From the NCBI GenBank assembly GCA_028277185.1, contig JANQGQ010000038.1:1-64000 (forward strand): a DNA stretch of 64,000 nt, written 5' to 3'. Below, one piece after another: positions 9,506-17,454 of this stretch (position 1 is its first letter; every line of letters begins with the position of its first letter). The notes below the pieces were generated by a model that saw only the letters and a list, made by a program, of their open reading frames with translations, was not told where the DNA came from and did not search any database. A program made the translations under genes and the position numbers. The stretch comes from Woeseiaceae bacterium. GTDB lineage: Bacteria; Pseudomonadota; Gammaproteobacteria; Steroidobacterales; Woeseiaceae.

Positions 9506-10786
9506 TCAGCGATCGATCACGAGTCGTTCGACAGTAAGGAAATTGCCGTACGAGGATGTGATCACTTCGTCTCCGGGTACCAGTCCCGCCAGTACCTCGA
9601 TATCGTTCGGATTGCGCCTGCCGAGCTCGACGCTGCGGCGCGTCGCGACGGTTCGCTCCGGATTCAGGACGAACACCCAGGCGCCGCCCGTGTCGTTCAG
9701 GAAGGCGCCGTTGGCGAGCAGGGTCGCTTCCTCTTCGAGGTCGCCGAGCACGAGCCTGAGCTGCAGCGTCTGGCCGCGGCGAATATCCCTCGGCGACCCG
9801 CCGACGAAGTTCAGGTCGATCTCGAACTGCGCGGCCTGTACTTCCGGGTATACTTTGCTGACCTCGAGTTCGTACGATTGGCCGCCCGTCTCGAGCAGCG
9901 CGCGCTGGCCAACGCGGACCCGGTTGAGATAGAACTCGTTGACGAGCGCGGCCGCCTTGAAACGGTCCACGTCGTCGATTTGTCCCAAACGCTCGCCGCG
10001 CGCCTTGGATTCGCCGATCTCGGCGTCGAGCGCGGTGAGCTGCCCGGCACGCGGAGCGCGTACGAGCAGGTTCTCGAGATTCGCGCGCGCCAGCACGAGA
10101 TTTCGTTCCAGCTGATCGACCGAAGCCCTGAGCTGCTCTATCTGTGCAAGGCGAATGCGCTCGTCCTGCTCCTGGCTCTCCTGGGTAACGACGCGCCGTG
10201 CGCGCCAGTAGGTGAGTTCGTCGACCGCGTCCTCGTACTCGCGGCGCGACACGAACTGATTGCCTTCGAGTTCCTCGAAGCGCTCCACGAGCCGTTCGAG
10301 GCGGACGATCTGATAGTCGATTTCGATCAGGTCGCTCTTGAGGCTGAGGCGGTTTTGCTCGATCGCGAGCTCCGTGTTGCGCAGGTTGTTTAGCTGCTCG
10401 CTGACCTCGGCTTCGCGCGCGATGACGTCGAGCTGCAGCGATGTATTGCTCAGTTCGACGAGCGGCTGTCCGGCCTCGACGAATGCGCCTTCCTCGACGA
10501 GCACGGCCTCCACGCGGCCGCCTTCGATCGCGTCGAGGAACACGCTGCGCTCCGGCTCGACCGCGGCGCGCAGAGGAATGAAGTCCTCGTAGGTTCCCGT
10601 CTGGACCACGGCCGTCCGGATTCGCTGCCCGTCGAGCGTGTAGGAGGTCGAGTGGTCGATGCCGAGGAGCCAGATCGCGGCGGCAAGCACCACGGCGACG
10701 CCGGCCCCGATGGCTATCCAGCGTCGCCGCGGGTTGGATTCGATGACGCGGTCCATGCCGCGCTGCTCGGAGGTATTCGCTGTCAT
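9506..10786 (-). CDS. HlyD/MacA-type periplasmic adaptor subunit
   Basis: A membrane-fusion protein of about 427 residues: an N-terminal membrane helix (RRRWIAIGAGVAVVLAAAIWLL), a lipoyl/barrel-sandwich half (AVVQTGTYEDFIPLRAAV, then EGAFVEAGQPLVELSN), a long coiled-coil hairpin (about residues 115-210, LNNLRNTELAIEQNRLSL... to RANLENLLV), the second lipoyl half and a beta-barrel ending in EVLAGLVPGDEVITSSYG. It links the inner-membrane ABC pair to an outer-membrane channel; no TolC-like gene is in view. Coordinates use the first ATG; the perfect sigma-54 promoter predicts a transcript beginning about base 10787, so the next in-frame ATG (10756, MDRVIESNPRRRW) may be the true start. Confidence 0.85.
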   Translation of the reverse strand: MTANTSEQRGMDRVIESNPRRRWIAIGAGVAVVLAAAIWLLGIDHSTSYTLDGQRIRTAVVQTGTYEDFIPLRAAVEPERSVFLDAIEGGRVEAVLVEEGAFVEAGQPLVELSNTSLQLDVIAREAEVSEQLNNLRNTELAIEQNRLSLKSDLIEIDYQIVRLERLVERFEELEGNQFVSRREYEDAVDELTYWRARRVVTQESQEQDERIRLAQIEQLRASVDQLERNLVLARANLENLLVRAPRAGQLTALDAEIGESKARGERLGQIDDVDRFKAAALVNEFYLNRVRVGQRALLETGGQSYELEVSKVYPEVQAAQFEIDLNFVGGSPRDIRRGQTLQLRLVLGDLEEEATLLANGAFLNDTGGAWVFVLNPERTVATRRSVELGRRNPNDIEVLAGLVPGDEVITSSYGNFLTVERLVIDR

Positions 10787-10797
10787 AGCCAATGTGG

Positions 10798-10813
10798 AGC
10801 AAGGCGCGTGCCA
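10798..10813 (-). promoter_or_regulatory. Sigma-54 (-24/-12) promoter of the ABC exporter operon
   Basis: On the minus strand the sequence is TGGCACG-CGCC-TTGCT, an exact match to the sigma-54 consensus TGGCACG-N4-TTGCW, with GG at -24 and GC at -12. It points at the adaptor gene, and the predicted start of transcription is near 10787. The divergent neighbour is a sigma-54-dependent activator. Confidence 0.88.
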
Positions 10814-10863
10814 AAATCAGCGTCAATGAAATCAATGCTTTAGCCGGGCCGCCGGCGATGCGC

Positions 10864-10901
10864 GTGTTCGAATTCGCAATCGACTGGTCGATTTCGAACA
10901 C
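10864..10901. promoter_or_regulatory. Nested inverted repeats, candidate activator binding site
   Basis: GTGTTCGAA (10864-10872) is mirrored by TTCGAACAC (10893-10901), and between them lies a second palindrome ATCGAC-TG-GTCGAT (10879-10892). The pair sits about 75-115 bases upstream of the predicted sigma-54 transcription start, the normal range for an upstream activating sequence, and 19 bases before the activator's own start codon, so it could also mediate autoregulation. Confidence 0.55.
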
Positions 10902-10919
10902 TCGGGCTACAGTCCCGGC

Positions 10920-12257
10920 ATGTCCCGCAGCGCCACCGTGCTCGTCGTCGACGACGATACCGACGTCCTGACCGCTGCCCGGCTGCTGCTCAGGCGGCAC
11001 GGGTTCGGGGTTTTGACGGCCGCCGAGCCGGCGGAAATTCCCGCGCTGATGACCTCCGAAGCGATCGACGTGTTCCTCGTCGACATGAATTTCGCCATCG
11101 GCCGCAACACCGGCGAGGAGGGCCTCCACTGGCTCAACGAGATCCTCACGCGCGATCCGGACGCCGTCGTGATTCTGATGACGGCGTTCGGCGATCTGAA
11201 CACCGCCGTGCGCGCGATGCGGGAGGGGGCCGCGGACTTCGTGCTGAAGCCCTGGCAGAACGACAAGCTGATCGCCACTCTGAGCGTCGCAGCCGATCTC
11301 CGGCAGACGCGCGCCAGGCTGTCGGCGTTAGGGGCGGCGCCGCCCGCGGGAGTGATGATCGCCGGCGCGCCGGCGATGCGCGCGGTCATGAAGATCGTCG
11401 AACGTGCCGCGCCGACGGATGCCACGGTGCTCATTCGCGGGGAAAACGGCACCGGCAAGGAGTTGATCGCGCGGGAGCTGCACCGGCTGTCGCAGCGAGC
11501 CGCAAGCCCGCTCATCAGCGTCGATCTCGGCGCGGTCCCCGAGTCGCTGTTCGAAAGCGAGCTCTTCGGACACCGCAAGGGCGCGTTTACGGGCGCCGGG
11601 AGCGACCGGGCCGGGCGCTTTCAGGCGGCAAGCGGCGGTACCTTGTTTCTCGACGAGATCGGCAACCTGAACCCTGCGCTGCAGACGCGTTTGCTGCGTG
11701 CGCTCGAGAGCCGGGAGATCACACCGCTCGGCAGCGACCATGCGATCGACGTGGACGTGCGTTTACTGGCCGCCACGAACCAGCCGCTGGAGTCGCTGGT
11801 CGCCCGGGGCGAGTTTCGCGAGGATTTGCTGTACCGGATCAACACGATCACGATCGAATTGCCGCCGCTTCGCGAGCGTCTCGAAGACTTGCCCGATTTG
11901 GTTGACCACTTTGTCGCTGCTGTCGTTCGTAAGCATCGCAGTGAGCCGAAGACGGTAAGTGCCGCTGCGCTGCGCGCCCTGGCAGCCCACCGTTGGCCCG
12001 GCAACATTCGCGAGCTGTCGCATACCGTCGAGCGCGCCGTGATTCTCGCCGACGGCGACGAGCTTACGGCGCAGGACTTCAGCCTCGATCGGCCGGGCGG
12101 GGTGGTCGTCGCCGACTCGCTCGATCTTGCGGCTAACGAGCGCCGTCTCGTCGAGACCGCGCTCGAGCGCCACGCCGGCAATATTTCCCATGCGGCCGAT
12201 GCGCTCGGTATCACCCGCGCCGCGCTGTACCGGCGGATCCGGAAGTACGGGCTGTGA
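10920..12257 (+). CDS. Sigma-54-dependent response regulator, NtrC family
   Basis: 445 residues in the classical order: receiver domain (acidic pocket VVDDD, phospho-acceptor D55 in LVDMNF, T85, K107 in LKPW), AAA+ central domain (Walker A GENGTGKE 171-178, sigma-54 contact loop GAFTGA 218-223, Walker B GGTLFLDE 236-243) and a C-terminal Fis-type helix-turn-helix (ISHAADALGITRAALYRRI). All residues needed for phosphorylation, ATP hydrolysis and sigma-54 contact are present. It overlaps the kinase gene by four bases and is divergent from the ABC operon carrying the sigma-54 promoter, its most likely target. Confidence 0.93.
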   Translation: MSRSATVLVVDDDTDVLTAARLLLRRHGFGVLTAAEPAEIPALMTSEAIDVFLVDMNFAIGRNTGEEGLHWLNEILTRDPDAVVILMTAFGDLNTAVRAMREGAADFVLKPWQNDKLIATLSVAADLRQTRARLSALGAAPPAGVMIAGAPAMRAVMKIVERAAPTDATVLIRGENGTGKELIARELHRLSQRAASPLISVDLGAVPESLFESELFGHRKGAFTGAGSDRAGRFQAASGGTLFLDEIGNLNPALQTRLLRALESREITPLGSDHAIDVDVRLLAATNQPLESLVARGEFREDLLYRINTITIELPPLRERLEDLPDLVDHFVAAVVRKHRSEPKTVSAAALRALAAHRWPGNIRELSHTVERAVILADGDELTAQDFSLDRPGGVVVADSLDLAANERRLVETALERHAGNISHAADALGITRAALYRRIRKYGL

Positions 12258-13564
12258 AGCACCAGTTTCGACGGCGGTTTCGCTGGCTCACGCTGCTGCA
12301 GGTTTTGCTGCTGACCGTCAGCATCGCGCTTGCCGCATTCTCGTTGCTCCGGTCGGATTACGTCGCCGTGCCGCTCTTGCTGCTGCTGATCGCGGCCGTG
12401 CAGGTGTTCGTGCTCGTCCAGTCGGTTCACGCGCACGTCGACACGCTCGAGGACTTCTTCGCGGCGATCAACTACGAGGACTTCACGCGGCGCTTTGTCG
12501 AAGACGACGTCGACGTCGAACTCAAGGACGCCTTCAACCGCATCCTTGCCAGGTTCCAGGATGCGCGGGCCGAGCGCGACCTGAAGGCGGGCTATCTCGA
12601 GACCGTCGTGCGGCACGTGCCGGTGCCGCTCCTCGCCGAGCAGGCCGGGGGCAGGCTGTCGTTGGTCAACCAGCCCGCGAAGCGGCTGACGGGCCTTCCC
12701 GCGCTGCGCGCTCTCGACGATCTTGCCGACTGTCATCCCGGGCTGCCCGCCGCGCTTCGCGCGATTCCCGCCGGGCAGCAACGCTTGCTGCAGACCCGGC
12801 TCAAGGGTGTCCCCGTGGAGGTCCGCGTCGGCGTTTCCGAGATTCGCAGCGAAGGGGGCGTCGAACGGCTGTATTCGATCGAGGATCTGTCGGGCGAGCT
12901 CACGGCGCGCGAAGGCAGCGCCTGGCGCAATCTGATCCGCGTGCTCACACACGAGATCATGAATACGCTGACGCCCGTCACCTCGCTTGCCGGGACGACC
13001 GTGAGCTTGCTCGACGATCCGGCGGCGAAGGACGACGTGCGTGAGGCGGTGACGACGATCGGCCGGCGCAGTGAGGGGCTCATGAGTTTCGTGGCGAAGT
13101 ATCGCGAGTTCCTCCACGTGCCGGCGCCCAGGGTGGCGGCGTTCCCGGTCGCCGAATTGATCGACGGGGTACTGACGCTCGAGAAGGAGGCCCTGGCCGG
13201 GATCGCGACCGACGTTGCCGTCCAGCCAGCGTCGCTCACCGTAACTGCGGACCGCGAGCTGCTCGATCAGGTTCTGATAAACCTGCTCCAGAACGCGATC
13301 GATGCCGTTGCGGAATCGCCCGAGCCGCGGATCGGGCTCAGCGCCCGGATGGACTTCGGGCGCACCGTCATCGAGGTGCGCGACAACGGCGGCGGAATAC
13401 CGGAGTCGATACGCGATCAGATATTTATCCCGTTCTTCACGACCAGGCGCGGCGGTAGCGGCATCGGCCTGAGCCTGTCGCGGCAGATCATGAGCGCACA
13501 CGGCGGCGAGATCGTGGCCGATAGCGATGAAACCGGCACCCGGTTCCGTTTGGTCTTCCCTTAG
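12254..13564 (+). CDS. Membrane sensor histidine kinase (NtrB/NtrY-like)
   Basis: 436 residues, starting at GTG in a GTGA overlap with the regulator stop. Two membrane helices at about 11-32 and 37-57 with almost no periplasmic loop, a PAS-like region (110-215), the phospho-accepting H233 in LTHEIMNTLTPV, N-box NLLQNAIDA (N347), and G-boxes RDNGGGI and SGIGLSLS. It should phosphorylate the neighbouring regulator. With so little outside the membrane it probably senses a membrane or cytoplasmic cue, for instance envelope stress relieved by the adjacent exporter (inference). Confidence 0.9.
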   Translation: MKHQFRRRFRWLTLLQVLLLTVSIALAAFSLLRSDYVAVPLLLLLIAAVQVFVLVQSVHAHVDTLEDFFAAINYEDFTRRFVEDDVDVELKDAFNRILARFQDARAERDLKAGYLETVVRHVPVPLLAEQAGGRLSLVNQPAKRLTGLPALRALDDLADCHPGLPAALRAIPAGQQRLLQTRLKGVPVEVRVGVSEIRSEGGVERLYSIEDLSGELTAREGSAWRNLIRVLTHEIMNTLTPVTSLAGTTVSLLDDPAAKDDVREAVTTIGRRSEGLMSFVAKYREFLHVPAPRVAAFPVAELIDGVLTLEKEALAGIATDVAVQPASLTVTADRELLDQVLINLLQNAIDAVAESPEPRIGLSARMDFGRTVIEVRDNGGGIPESIRDQIFIPFFTTRRGGSGIGLSLSRQIMSAHGGEIVADSDETGTRFRLVFP

Positions 13565-13689
13565 CCGCCCCGGCTGTTGCAGATCGAAACAGTTTGAAAC
13601 CGCTCTGAGACCCTTCCCGGCACTGGCCGTGGAGAATATCCATGTCTTCAAACCATTGCCTCGTTCCTGAATCGAGCTTAGGAGGTCCG

Positions 13690-14367
13690 ATGGGCAAGCG
13701 ATTGCGTGCAGGGATTGTCTACAGTCTGATCTTCTCGTTTGCGGCCGCGCTGGCCAGCACACCCGCCGTCGCGGCGACCCCCCTCGACTGGGAGTTCGAG
13801 GTGCGGCTGAACGACAGGAAGATCGGCTATCACAGCTTCCGGCTCAGCGACGACAACGGCCGCCAGATTCTGGAGACGGAGGCGGCCTTCGACGTCAAGC
13901 TGCTGTTCGTCACCGCCTTCCGCTACCGGCACAAGAATCGCGAGGTCTGGGAGGACGGCTGTCTGGAGCGCGTCCAGGCGCAGACCGACGCCAACGGCAA
14001 GCTGTTCGAAGTGCGGGGCGTGCGCCGTGCCGACGCGATGACCGTAACGACGCGCGACGAACAAACGCGTCTCGCCGATTGCGTTCGGAGCTTCGCCTAC
14101 TGGAATCCGGAAGTACTCAGTTCCACCCGACTTCTCAACACTCAGACGGGCGAGTACGAGTCCGTGACCGTGATTCCGGACGGCGAGGACCGCGTCGCAG
14201 TCGGCGATCGCGTGGTTGAAGCCGACCGCTACCGACTACGTACTCAGAACGGCGACATTCGGCTCTGGTACGCGAAAGAGACGCGGACCTGGCTCAAGCT
14301 GGAGGCGCCTGCCAAGGGTGGCCGTACGCTGCGCTACACGCCGCTCACCGTTCCAGCCGCGGCCTAA
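13690..14367 (+). CDS. DUF6134-type exported protein
   Basis: 225 residues; the start at 13690 is set by a strong ribosome site GGAGG at 13681-13685 and yields a signal peptide (MGKRLRAGIVYSLIFSFAAALASTPAVAA). The mature part (WEFEVRLNDRKIGYHSFRL... NREVWEDGCLERVQAQTDANGKLF... RSFAYWNPEVLSSTRLLN) matches the pattern I know from DUF6134 proteins, small periplasmic proteins of unknown function. A degenerate DCC-family gene follows 13 bases later, a pairing seen elsewhere, suggesting a former two-gene unit. Confidence 0.7.
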   Translation: MGKRLRAGIVYSLIFSFAAALASTPAVAATPLDWEFEVRLNDRKIGYHSFRLSDDNGRQILETEAAFDVKLLFVTAFRYRHKNREVWEDGCLERVQAQTDANGKLFEVRGVRRADAMTVTTRDEQTRLADCVRSFAYWNPEVLSSTRLLNTQTGEYESVTVIPDGEDRVAVGDRVVEADRYRLRTQNGDIRLWYAKETRTWLKLEAPAKGGRTLRYTPLTVPAAA

Positions 14368-14380
14368 CGTTGGCTCGTCC

Positions 14381-14654
14381 GTGATCCCGCTCGTCAAAGT
14401 CTGGTACGACAGCGAATGTCCGCTCTGCCTGCGGGAGATCGGCCTGATGCGCCGGCTCGACCGGCGCGCCGATCGTCTCGGGTGCCCGCGCTTTTGCGGC
14501 GATGTGGCGCGCCATCCCGGTGTTGCGTCCACTGGGGCTGCTGGCAAGGAATCGTGCCGTACTCTGGGTGCTCGAGCGCGCCTATCTGGGTTTTCTGATG
14601 ATCCGGCCGCGGCTTCAAGCCATACTGCGCGGCCGCGAGCGCCGTACAGCGTAG
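14381..14654 (+). pseudogene. DCC-family thiol-disulfide oxidoreductase (DUF393), internally deleted
   Basis: The N-terminal part reads from GTG 14381 as VIPLVKVWYDSECPLCLREIGLMRRLDRRADRL, with the DxxCxxC signature of the family. The C-terminal part is intact only in another frame, from about 14487: RAFAAMWRAIPVLRPLGLLA, then ARNRAVLWVLERAYLGFL, ending at TAG 14652-14654. Normal members are about 130-140 residues; here roughly 50 central residues are gone and the two halves are out of frame, so one deletion at about 14481-14487 explains it. Followed by no replacement copy. Confidence 0.7.
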
Positions 14655-14724
14655 TTCACTGTCGCCCTCGGGGAAAACGCGCTTCAGCCGGCGAGCTATG
14701 CGGGCGGACGAAACCCTTCCGGCT

Positions 14725-15246
14725 TTACGTTTCCTCTCCCAGTCCACAGCAGAAGTTTCCTGCCGTGACGGTGATCCCGTATAGATCTCTGAACGCCTCC
14801 TCGTAGAGCTGCGGTGATTGCATATAGGCCGGGCAAATTCGGGCGCTCAGCCCGGTAAGCGTCCAGTCGGTGCCCGGGAACGGATGGAGCGTCGCATCGC
14901 GGAAGCTCCAATAGTAGGTTTTCCCGTCGGCCAACACCCGGAAATGCGGGTCTCTCTGCAAGCCGCGGGGCGGCAGCCGCGGAATCCGGTCCCGGATAGC
15001 CTCCTCGATCATGCGGCTCGCGTCCAATTGGTCGATCGACGTTACGAAGATGTGTTGCGAGTCGTCGTAAATGCAGGCACTCGCCGAACCCGGAATACCC
15101 TTCAGCGCATCGGCGACAGCATCATCGAACCCGGTTTCGTAGTACAGCCTGGCAGCAGGCGTAGCCCAATAGGGCGAGAAGACCATCAGCGCGCACAGAG
15201 TCGCCAGTACGACAGCGACAAGCAATACCCAGCGCAACGTATTCAA
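14725..15246 (-). CDS. Hypothetical membrane-anchored protein
   Basis: 173 residues with one N-terminal membrane helix (LRWVLLVAVVLATLCALMVF, about residues 4-24) and a soluble, presumably periplasmic, remainder containing DAVADALKGIPGSASACIYDD, DGKTYYWSFRDATLHPFPG and a Cys pair FCCG near the end. The start appears to be TTG 15246, without a clear ribosome site; no ATG is available in frame. I do not recognise the family. It converges with the decayed DCC gene. Confidence 0.45.
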   Translation of the reverse strand: MNTLRWVLLVAVVLATLCALMVFSPYWATPAARLYYETGFDDAVADALKGIPGSASACIYDDSQHIFVTSIDQLDASRMIEEAIRDRIPRLPPRGLQRDPHFRVLADGKTYYWSFRDATLHPFPGTDWTLTGLSARICPAYMQSPQLYEEAFRDLYGITVTAGNFCCGLGEET

Positions 15247-15548
15247 AACACGCGGTGGAGTTCATGGATCACAAAACGACGTCCTGCTTCTTGTTGCGTA
15301 GAAAAAAACTCACTCATCGACTTCCGTCATGTTGATTGTGCGCCCGATCGGCGCTTAGCGCACCTTGCCCAGATCTATCCTCAGGATGGCGGCGATACGA
15401 TCGCTCTGATCAGCGTAAGGCTGCGTTCATTCCTGAATCGAAGTGAGCAAGAAAAATGGCGCCCGCCCAGGATCCATTATTTTGCCGACCGGCAAGCCCG
15501 GAGATACAGCGAGTGCCCAACCGGCAATCGATCGTCCCGGCACGACGT
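15247..15548. other. Non-coding stretch at the left edge of an accessory islet
   Basis: About 300 bases with no convincing gene on either strand; base composition falls compared with the flanks and remains A/T-richer up to about 17.1 kb. I see no transposase remnant, terminal repeat or attachment site in it. Confidence 0.4.
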
Positions 15549-16289
15549 CTACCTGCTATCCCAGCCACTAAACTCCCCGTAGCGATAGTCGTTAATGTCG
15601 TACTTACTATTGAAGAGAATCCAGTGCCTGCCGATTTCCCACTGTAGGGGGCTTATTTCACCCCGGCTACGTAACTCATCAATATGAAGACCAAGCTTGC
15701 TCGGGTCCCCATCGTATCTGTCCGCGTCGATTAGATTCGAATCCCGAATTACGACCGACATGTCATTCAGCGCTGCAAGCAACCACATATAGTGGACGTA
15801 TTTCAGTTGCAACATGTCGTTTTCAACCGCTGCATTTAATGACTGGTACTTCGCCTTCAACGCCGCGCTTAAGCTGTCGTTTTCGATTGTCTGAGCATGA
15901 GTATTGGAAAATTGCATGAGCTCTTGTGTACGCCTACGAAACCCAGGGTCAGATTCCAGTTCCAGTCGTTTCTGCATCGACCTGCCTCGTATGGCCGATG
16001 AGAGATCGCAAACCAAAATCTCGCCATCATTGAACTCGGGAACGTGACGAACACCAACGCGCTCAAACGTTTGCCTCAGAAGCTCGAGGGCGTCAGCCTC
16101 AACACTGAACGATTCGATAGCCGAGTGTCCATCGATAGCGAGCGTTTCAATCGCAGAAAGTGCTACGTTGATGAGACCGATTTGTTGTAGTCGTTTAATC
16201 TCGGTGAAGCGGGCCGAGCCGATTCGACTACGCTCGGTTTGTGCTCTCTGAAACGCTGGCAAGACGTCATCCGGGACATCGAACTGCAC
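15549..16289 (-). CDS. Hypothetical protein, probably truncated at its 5' end
   Basis: 246 residues from GTG 16289, mostly helical (QRAQTERSRIGSARFTEIKRL... ENDMLQLKYVHYMWLLAALNDMSVVI), ending HWILFNSKYDINDYRYGEFSGW. No family recognised. The GTG has no ribosome site, and the same frame stays open upstream to the antitoxin's stop at 16392, encoding a plausible sequence that includes CNHCPDSCRYKG and GWDGRAESLKFDDDGRV but no start codon. I think the real gene began further upstream and lost its beginning when the toxin-antitoxin pair arrived. Codon use is visibly less G/C-biased than the flanking genes. Confidence 0.45.
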   Translation of the reverse strand: MQFDVPDDVLPAFQRAQTERSRIGSARFTEIKRLQQIGLINVALSAIETLAIDGHSAIESFSVEADALELLRQTFERVGVRHVPEFNDGEILVCDLSSAIRGRSMQKRLELESDPGFRRRTQELMQFSNTHAQTIENDSLSAALKAKYQSLNAAVENDMLQLKYVHYMWLLAALNDMSVVIRDSNLIDADRYDGDPSKLGLHIDELRSRGEISPLQWEIGRHWILFNSKYDINDYRYGEFSGWDSR

Positions 16290-16391
16290 TCTGCCGTCAT
16301 CGTCGAACTTTAGAGACTCTGCGCGACCATCCCAGCCTTGGTTTTGAACACCCTTATACCGGCAAGAATCCGGGCAGTGGTTGCAATACGC

Positions 16392-16673
16392 CTAGCCGTG
16401 CAATGCGCGTTTGACAGCCTCAGGCTCCTTCTCCATAACGCGCAACAAAGTGTGCGACGCACCGTCCGGGTCGCGCTCTCCCTGTTCCCACTTCTGCAGC
16501 GTACGAACCGAGATCATCAGAAAATCGGCGAACTGCTGCTGCGACATCCCGAACTTCCGCCGAATGGCTTTGACATCGGCCGGCGCAAATACGTGCCGCT
16601 TCAACCTTTTCGGGTTGGCTTTGAACTCCTTCAGACCGGCGACAATTTCAGCACCGATATCTCGCTTCGCCAT
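16392..16673 (-). CDS. HigA-type antitoxin, XRE family
   Basis: 93 residues from ATG 16673, with a perfect AGGAGG before it. The helix-turn-helix is at about residues 30-75 (VKAIRRKFGMSQQQFADFLMISVRTLQKWEQG), the arrangement of HigA/MqsA-like antitoxins. It should bind the upstream toxin and repress the shared promoter at 17015-17043. Encoded 23 bases after the toxin, toxin first, the order typical of higBA. Confidence 0.82.
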   Translation of the reverse strand: MAKRDIGAEIVAGLKEFKANPKRLKRHVFAPADVKAIRRKFGMSQQQFADFLMISVRTLQKWEQGERDPDGASHTLLRVMEKEPEAVKRALHG

Positions 16674-16696
16674 GTCTGCCTCCTGTCGGCTGCTAC

Positions 16697-17008
16697 TCAC
16701 AAGTCCTTGACCAACTCGCGCATCGCTCTGACTGCATCCGGAGAAAGGTCACCTGCTTCATTTTTGGCATAAGCCGTTAGAAACAGTATCTGGTGCTCGT
16801 CGGTAATCCAGTAGTAGATTACTCTTACACCACCTCGTTTTCCTCTCCCTGGAAGTCCCCATCTCAGCTTTCTGACGCCACCTGATCCCCGGATAATGCT
16901 TCCCGCATCAGGCCGGTTCTTCAAGTACAGTTGCAGCCCGTTGAACTGGGCGTCATCGAAATAGTTCTCTCTAATGCTGGAGAACATAGTCGTCTCGATG
17001 AACTCCAT
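16697..17008 (-). CDS. HigB/RelE-type toxin
   Basis: 103 residues starting MEFIETTMFSSIRENYF. The body DAQFNGLQLYLKNRPDAGSIIRGSGGVRKLRWG, then GGVRVIYYWITDEHQILFLTAYAKNE, is the RelE-superfamily beta-sheet pattern of the HigB branch, where basic residues (R/K around 50-65) act in ribosome-dependent mRNA cleavage (family knowledge). Upstream ATG codons at 17026 fall inside the operator palindrome, so 17008 is preferred; the predicted -10 box is only six bases from it, so the transcript may be leaderless or nearly so. Confidence 0.8.
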   Translation of the reverse strand: MEFIETTMFSSIRENYFDDAQFNGLQLYLKNRPDAGSIIRGSGGVRKLRWGLPGRGKRGGVRVIYYWITDEHQILFLTAYAKNEAGDLSPDAVRAMRELVKDL

Positions 17009-17014
17009 GTAAAG

Positions 17015-17043
17015 ACCATACCCCATTGGGGCATATCGAACAA
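17015..17043 (-). promoter_or_regulatory. Promoter and operator of the toxin-antitoxin pair
   Basis: On the minus strand TTGTTC (-35, 17038-17043) and TATGGT (-10, 17015-17020) are 17 bases apart. Between and partly over them lies the palindrome ATACCCCATTGGGGCAT (plus strand, 17018-17034; one mismatched pair), positioned for repression by the antitoxin. Confidence 0.6.
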
Positions 17044-17110
17044 GCCTGCATACGTCGGGTAACGAATCACCACTCACCCAGGAAAAACGTGCTATAACAG
17101 GCGGACCGAA

Positions 17111-17128
17111 GAGGGGCTGCCACCCCTC
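17111..17128. other. Short perfect hairpin
   Basis: GAGGGG, loop CTGCCA, CCCCTC. It lies in the leader of the broken small gene that starts at 17167; no T-run follows, so it is not an obvious terminator. Confidence 0.35.
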
Positions 17129-17166
17129 AACGGCCCTGACCACAGCCAGCAAAACAGGTGCTGACG

Positions 17167-17411
17167 ATGGCTGACCATCATGGCATCTTCTCGACGCCGA
17201 GGGCCTGATCCACGACGCGCTGAACCTCGTCGGCCTGACGACCGCCGCGCTGGAAGGCGAGTCCGACGCCCGCGCCATGCAGGCCGAAACGGCCTTGAAG
17301 CTCATCGACAAGAAACTCCGCAAGGCTCTGAAGCGCATCGATGAGCACGATACGCGCCACACGCGGCTGTTCCTCGCGAACCGTGCATTGAAGCGCGAGA
17401 CCGATGAGTAG
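17167..17411 (+). pseudogene. Small hypothetical gene with a frameshift
   Basis: ATG 17167 opens MADHHGIFSTPRA and hits TGA at 17206. From about 17199 a second frame encodes a clean helical sequence (GLIHDALNLVGLTTAALEG, then AMQAETALKLIDKKLRKALKR and HTRLFLANRALKRETDE), ending TAG 17409-17411, with no start codon of its own. One indel near 17200 would rejoin them into a protein of about 80 residues. Function unknown; the helix-rich, charged tail would fit a small accessory-element protein. Confidence 0.5.
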
Positions 17412-17454
17412 CGGATCGATTAAGGAGTCTCCGGTTTAGCGTTGAGGGTTCAGG

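Noticed and set aside
11621..13762. 713-codon minus-strand open frame opposite the two-component genes
   Set aside because: No domain, no ribosome site; the plus strand encodes a complete kinase and regulator.
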